NCBI GenBank assembly: GCA_013003285.1
Contig: JABDJY010000383.1
Coordinates: forward strand, 1 to 8,655
Length of the DNA stretch: 8,655 bases
Reading direction: 5' to 3'
Source of the DNA: Alphaproteobacteria bacterium
Lineage (GTDB): Bacteria > Pseudomonadota > Alphaproteobacteria > UBA6615
The position numbers and the translations under genes are program-made. Under the pieces are notes generated by a model. The model did no database searches and was not told the origin of the DNA. It was given only the letters and a program-made list of their open reading frames with translations. Within the stretch, counting starts at the first letter, position 1; the number at the start of each line of letters is the position of its first letter. This document shows, piece by piece, positions 6,975 to 8,655 of this stretch.

Positions 6975-7002
6975 TTGCGCCAGCTCAAGGCGGCGGGGCG
7001 GC
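6975..7002 (+). repeat. 28-base direct repeat, copy 1
   Basis: This copy is identical at 27 of 28 positions to 8052-8079. The only difference is C here for T in the other copy (7th base). It lies in the gap between the ftsH start and the end of the ferritin-like gene. The two copies flank the ferritin-like gene and paralog B. Just upstream, 6943-6960 also loosely resembles 8006-8022 (shared TCAAT and GAAGATCG), which hints that copy 1 is the decayed 3' end of another paralog; this is tentative. Confidence 0.75.
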
Positions 7003-7019
7003 TGCTAACGCACCGCCTT
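6987..7019 (-). terminator. Possible stem-loop after the ferritin-like gene
   Basis: AAGGCGG (6987-6993) and CCGCCTT (7013-7019) form a seven-base-pair stem with a 19-base loop, 23 bases past the stop of the ferritin-like gene. An inner alternative pairs GGCGG (6997-7001) with CCGCC. There is no clear U run on the minus strand, so a Rho-independent terminator is weakly supported. The left arm lies within copy 1 of the 28-base repeat. Confidence 0.3.
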
Positions 7020-7042
7020 CTTGCCAGGTCGATGGGTGTTTT

Positions 7043-7330
7043 CTAGCTGTGCGCGATGGGTTTATCGGTGAAGAGATAGTCCCTCAATTCCGCATCGAAT
7101 GTTGAATCCTTCCGACGAATCCATTCGAGCACCATCGAGGCATGCTCTTTCTCCTCGTCGCGGTTATGGGCGAGAATCGCCTTGAGCTCGGCGTCCTGAC
7201 AGGCATCGACGCGCTGGTTGTACCAATCCACCGCTTCCAACTCCTCCATCAGCGAGGTGATCGCTCTGTGCATGTCCCTCGTTTCATCGGACAGCTCGCC
7301 AATAGGTTCGTGATAGCCTTCATTTGCCAT
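7043..7330 (-). CDS. Encapsulated-ferritin-type (EncFtn-like) protein without encapsulin-targeting tail
   Basis: EncFtn proteins are short two-helix ferritin-like subunits that pair to make a di-iron ferroxidase, oxidising Fe(II); classically they are cargo inside encapsulin shells. The 95-residue product matches the R. rubrum EncFtn core, as I recall it, along most of its length: MEELEAVDWY (28-37) and ILAHNRDEEKEH (52-63). Ferroxidase ligands corresponding to Glu32, Glu62 and His65 of R. rubrum are Glu30, Glu60 and His63; entry-site equivalents Glu29, Glu32 and Trp36 are also kept. It stops at LFTDKPIAHS, about where the R. rubrum protein continues for some 40 residues carrying the encapsulin-loading peptide. 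No encapsulin gene follows; the next gene is ftsH. GGAG at 7337-7340 lies six bases before the ATG. It is divergent from paralog B, with an FNR-type box between them. The fold is well supported; free cytosolic action is inferred. Confidence 0.9.
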   Translation of the reverse strand: MANEGYHEPIGELSDETRDMHRAITSLMEELEAVDWYNQRVDACQDAELKAILAHNRDEEKEHASMVLEWIRRKDSTFDAELRDYLFTDKPIAHS

Positions 7331-7388
7331 AATCTTCTCCAGTCGCTGAATGACGACCGAAACCTAATTAGATTTTCGGGTTCGGTTG

Positions 7389-7402
7389 CTGATGTAGGTC
7401 AA
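7389..7402. promoter_or_regulatory. FNR/FixK-type binding box between the ferritin-like gene and paralog B
   Basis: CTGAT-GTAG-GTCAA fits the TTGAY-N4-RTCAA consensus with one mismatch (C for the first T). Its centre is 32 bases from the centre of TAGATT (7425-7430, four of six matches to TATAAT), the spacing of a class II activated promoter for paralog B, with a start near 7437. On the other strand TAGGTT (complement of 7361-7366) stands at the same distance for the ferritin-like gene. One box could therefore drive both genes. Confidence 0.6.
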
Positions 7403-7424
7403 AGTGTCGTGTAGTGAAAAAAAT

Positions 7425-7430
7425 TAGATT
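7425..7430 (+). promoter_or_regulatory. Candidate -10 element for paralog B
   Basis: TAGATT matches TATAAT at four of six positions and lies at the expected distance from the FNR-type box at 7389-7402. The implied leader before the ATG at 7461 is about 24 bases. Confidence 0.45.
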
Positions 7431-7460
7431 GCCGGCAGTGACCAACGTGAGGCTTTGGAA

Positions 7461-8060
7461 ATGCTCTCTATCCAACCGCAAGAAATGCTTACTGAAGCAG
7501 TTGGGGTGTTTGTCGACTCTGGCGCCTTGCAAGACGCCATCGATGAGATTCTCAGTTCGGGCTTCAATCGGGCCGAAATCAGCCTGCTTGCCAGCGAACA
7601 TGCGGTCGAGGAAAAGCTGGGGCATGCCTATGAAAAGGTAGAACAGCTGGAGGACGACCTTTCCATTCCTCGAACCGCCTATATATCGCCCGAGACCGCG
7701 GGAGATGCCGCAGGCGGGTTGATTGGCGGGCTGTTCTACGTCGGCGCGATGGCCGCCATTGGATCTGTCGTCGCCTCCGGTGGAACAATTGCCGCAGCCA
7801 TTACCGCAGCAGCGGCAGCGGGAGGCACCGGCGGTCTTATCGGCTCAGTTTTGGCCAAATGGGTCAGCGATCACGACGCGCGCTATCTGCAAGAGCAGCT
7901 CGATCACGGCGGTTTACTGCTTTGGGTACGAACGAGGGACCCGGCGCATGAACGGCGTGCTGTCGACATTCTCTCAAAGCATTCGGGACACGACGTCCAC
8001 ATTCATCAATTTCCGAAGATCGACTTTTCCGAGGACTGTGCGGCAACCCCCTTGCGCTAG
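7461..8060 (+). CDS. Membrane-hairpin stress-type protein of unknown function (paralog B)
   Basis: The 199-residue product has the same three-part plan as the gene at 3354-3884. An N-terminal domain (EAVGVFVDSGALQDAIDEIL, then SSGFNRAEISLLAS, residues 12-45) is followed by a charged segment (EKVEQLEDD, 58-66). A very Ala/Gly/Ile-rich stretch (84-131) contains several GG and small-residue repeats like those of membrane glycine zippers. The conserved end runs WVSDHDARYLQEQLDHGGLLLWVRT (134-158) to HIHQFP (180-185). Compared with paralog A, the hydrophobic part is longer. ATG at 7461 is preferred over an in-frame TTG at 7455 because GAGG at 7449-7452 is eight bases upstream. It resembles YflT-like general stress proteins in layout, unconfirmed. 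The last codons and stop lie inside copy 2 of the 28-base repeat. Function unknown; placement suggests low-oxygen or envelope stress. Confidence 0.82.
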   Translation: MLSIQPQEMLTEAVGVFVDSGALQDAIDEILSSGFNRAEISLLASEHAVEEKLGHAYEKVEQLEDDLSIPRTAYISPETAGDAAGGLIGGLFYVGAMAAIGSVVASGGTIAAAITAAAAAGGTGGLIGSVLAKWVSDHDARYLQEQLDHGGLLLWVRTRDPAHERRAVDILSKHSGHDVHIHQFPKIDFSEDCAATPLR

Positions 8061-8079
8061 CTCAAGGCGGCGGGGCGGC
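8052..8079 (+). repeat. 28-base direct repeat, copy 2
   Basis: This matches 6975-7002 at 27 of 28 positions in the same orientation, 1077 bases away. Here it supplies the last two codons and the TAG stop of paralog B and then the intergenic start. It could be the product of a duplication, or a site for recombination that would remove the ferritin-like gene together with paralog B. Confidence 0.75.
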
Positions 8080-8125
8080 AACTACGTTAAGCGTAAGTCT
8101 AACGCCAGCTAAGGAGGACCCACCA

Positions 8126-8401
8126 ATGTCCGATTCAGAGCACAAACATTCAGAAGTTCAGGCAAATGCAGCCCAACCGCCGTCTTATGAAGAACTGGTC
8201 CGCCTGGTCGGGGAACTCGACCCGGAGCAGCTCGCGGAGATCGAGTTACTCCATGCCACCGTAAGTGAGATCGAGGAAGCGGTTGCCTTCGCAACGGGCG
8301 AAGATGACGTCATGGGCGAGGCGCGCATCCCGCTGATCGGCCGCGCGGCGGAGGTCTATGACATCATCACAGCCGATGAGGCGAAAGACGAAGAGCGATA
8401 A
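8126..8401 (+). CDS. Small acidic protein of unknown function
   Basis: The 91-residue product is strongly acidic at both ends and has no membrane segment, signal peptide or cysteine. A hydrophilic N-terminus rich in His, Glu and Gln (1-18) is followed by a probable helical pair, PSYEELVRLVGELDPEQLAEIELLHATVSEIEEAV in two turns of pattern (about 19-53), then GEDDVMGEARIPLIGRAAEVYDII (58-81) and an acidic tail. I do not recognise it with confidence; the first helix is faintly like DUF3775-type proteins. The start is firm, with AAGGAGG at 8111-8117, eight bases before the ATG, the best ribosome site in the window. It follows paralog B by 65 bases and precedes pcm by 12, so it is likely cotranscribed with pcm. 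Confidence 0.75.
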   Translation: MSDSEHKHSEVQANAAQPPSYEELVRLVGELDPEQLAEIELLHATVSEIEEAVAFATGEDDVMGEARIPLIGRAAEVYDIITADEAKDEER

Positions 8402-8413
8402 GTGTGCTTGTCG

Positions 8414-8655
8414 ATGGCAAAACCCAAAACCGTTTCCCCCGATGACCGCCTGTGGGAGCGCGCCCGCCGCAAACTGTTGACGCAGATCGACGCCGATTTC
8501 GCCGCGACCGGAGATTACACGGGAAGGGCGCGCGTAAATCCGCTAATCCGGCTCGCGATGGCCCGGGTGCCGCGGCATTTGTTCGTCCCGCCCGGCGAAG
8601 AATTCTTGGCTTACGAGGACCACGCCCTGGCCATTGGCTACGGGCAGACGATCTC
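8414..8655 (+). CDS. pcm: Protein-L-isoaspartate O-methyltransferase, 3' end outside window
   Basis: Pcm methylates isoaspartyl residues formed by ageing or stress, starting repair of damaged proteins, using S-adenosylmethionine. Eighty codons are visible. The segment MARVPRHLFVPP (about 50-61) followed by AYEDHALAIGYGQTIS (67-82) is the family N-terminal signature; the SAM-binding motif lies beyond the right edge. ATG at 8414 is used, but GTG at 8402, directly after the upstream stop and in frame, has a somewhat better ribosome site (GAAGAG) and cannot be excluded. Its place after the stress-type genes fits a protein-damage theme. Confidence 0.9.
   Translation, partial: MAKPKTVSPDDRLWERARRKLLTQIDADFAATGDYTGRARVNPLIRLAMARVPRHLFVPPGEEFLAYEDHALAIGYGQTI

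Larger units (their letters stand above)
7366..7435. repeat. Short direct repeat flanking the third FNR-type box
   Basis: AATTAGATT-NN-CGG occurs at 7366-7379 and again at 7422-7435, 56 bases apart, one copy on each side of the box at 7389-7402. The right copy contains the candidate -10 element of paralog B. The left copy lies in the matching place for the leftward promoter but in the opposite orientation relative to that promoter. Confidence 0.5.

Noticed and set aside
6908..7042. Readthrough of the TAG after the ferritin-like gene as a lost encapsulin-loading tail
   Set aside because: The frame stays open for 44 codons, but the translation (Arg-rich, with no Gly-Ser-Leu type loading motif) does not resemble a targeting peptide.
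7142..7414. Plus-strand open frame of 90 codons
   Set aside because: It is antisense to the ferritin-like gene, runs through the shared promoter region and has no motifs.
1..8655. In-frame UGA selenoprotein, CRISPR array or mobile element
   Set aside because: No gene here is interrupted by UGA at a Cys-like position, there are no regularly spaced repeats, and no transposase or integrase sequence or terminal inverted repeats were seen.

Overview
The window looks like chromosomal DNA of a high-GC alphaproteobacterium, most likely Rhodospirillales-like. The reasons are high-GC coding sequence throughout, an N-terminal flavoprotein-SelD fusion, a cbpA-cbpM pair, and a ferritin-like protein whose core closely matches the encapsulated ferritin I recall from Rhodospirillum rubrum. 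No transposase, integrase, CRISPR array, rRNA or obvious phage gene is present. Genus-level assignment is inference.

Layout. (1) Positions 1-1748, minus strand: selenocysteine genes. tRNA-Sec (selC, anticodon TCA, CCA encoded) is followed 34 bases later by a flavoprotein-selenide water dikinase fusion (selD), which runs off the left edge. (2) Positions 1749-2060: a 312-base divergent regulatory region with a perfect FNR/FixK-type box before cbpA. (3) Positions 2061-3884, plus strand: cbpA (DnaJ-like co-chaperone), cbpM (its modulator) and a membrane-hairpin stress-type protein (paralog A). (4) Positions 3958-6851, minus strand: ftsH, a 39-codon single-span membrane protein and focA (formate channel). 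The order of transcription is ftsH, small gene, focA, with gaps of about 30 bases. A second perfect FNR/FixK box lies upstream of ftsH. (5) Positions 7043-7330, minus strand: a 95-residue encapsulated-ferritin-type protein without the C-terminal encapsulin-targeting tail. It is divergent from paralog B of the stress-type protein (7461-8060, plus). A third, near-perfect box sits between them. (6) Positions 8126-8655, plus strand: an acidic unknown protein, then the start of protein-L-isoaspartate O-methyltransferase (pcm), cut by the right edge.

How the parts fit. Three separate transcription units carry a TTGAC/T-N4-GTCAA dyad, which suggests one oxygen- or redox-responsive regulator of the FNR/FixK/Dnr family. 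The putative regulon combines protein quality control (CbpA/CbpM, FtsH and perhaps Pcm), iron handling (ferritin-like protein), formate movement (FocA) and two homologous membrane stress proteins. The selenocysteine genes next door suit an organism with a selenocysteine formate dehydrogenase, which would connect to FocA, but no such dehydrogenase is in the window. The regulon is an inference from motifs read by eye. The strongest candidates for something little described are this low-oxygen proteostasis/iron cluster and the free-standing EncFtn-like protein.
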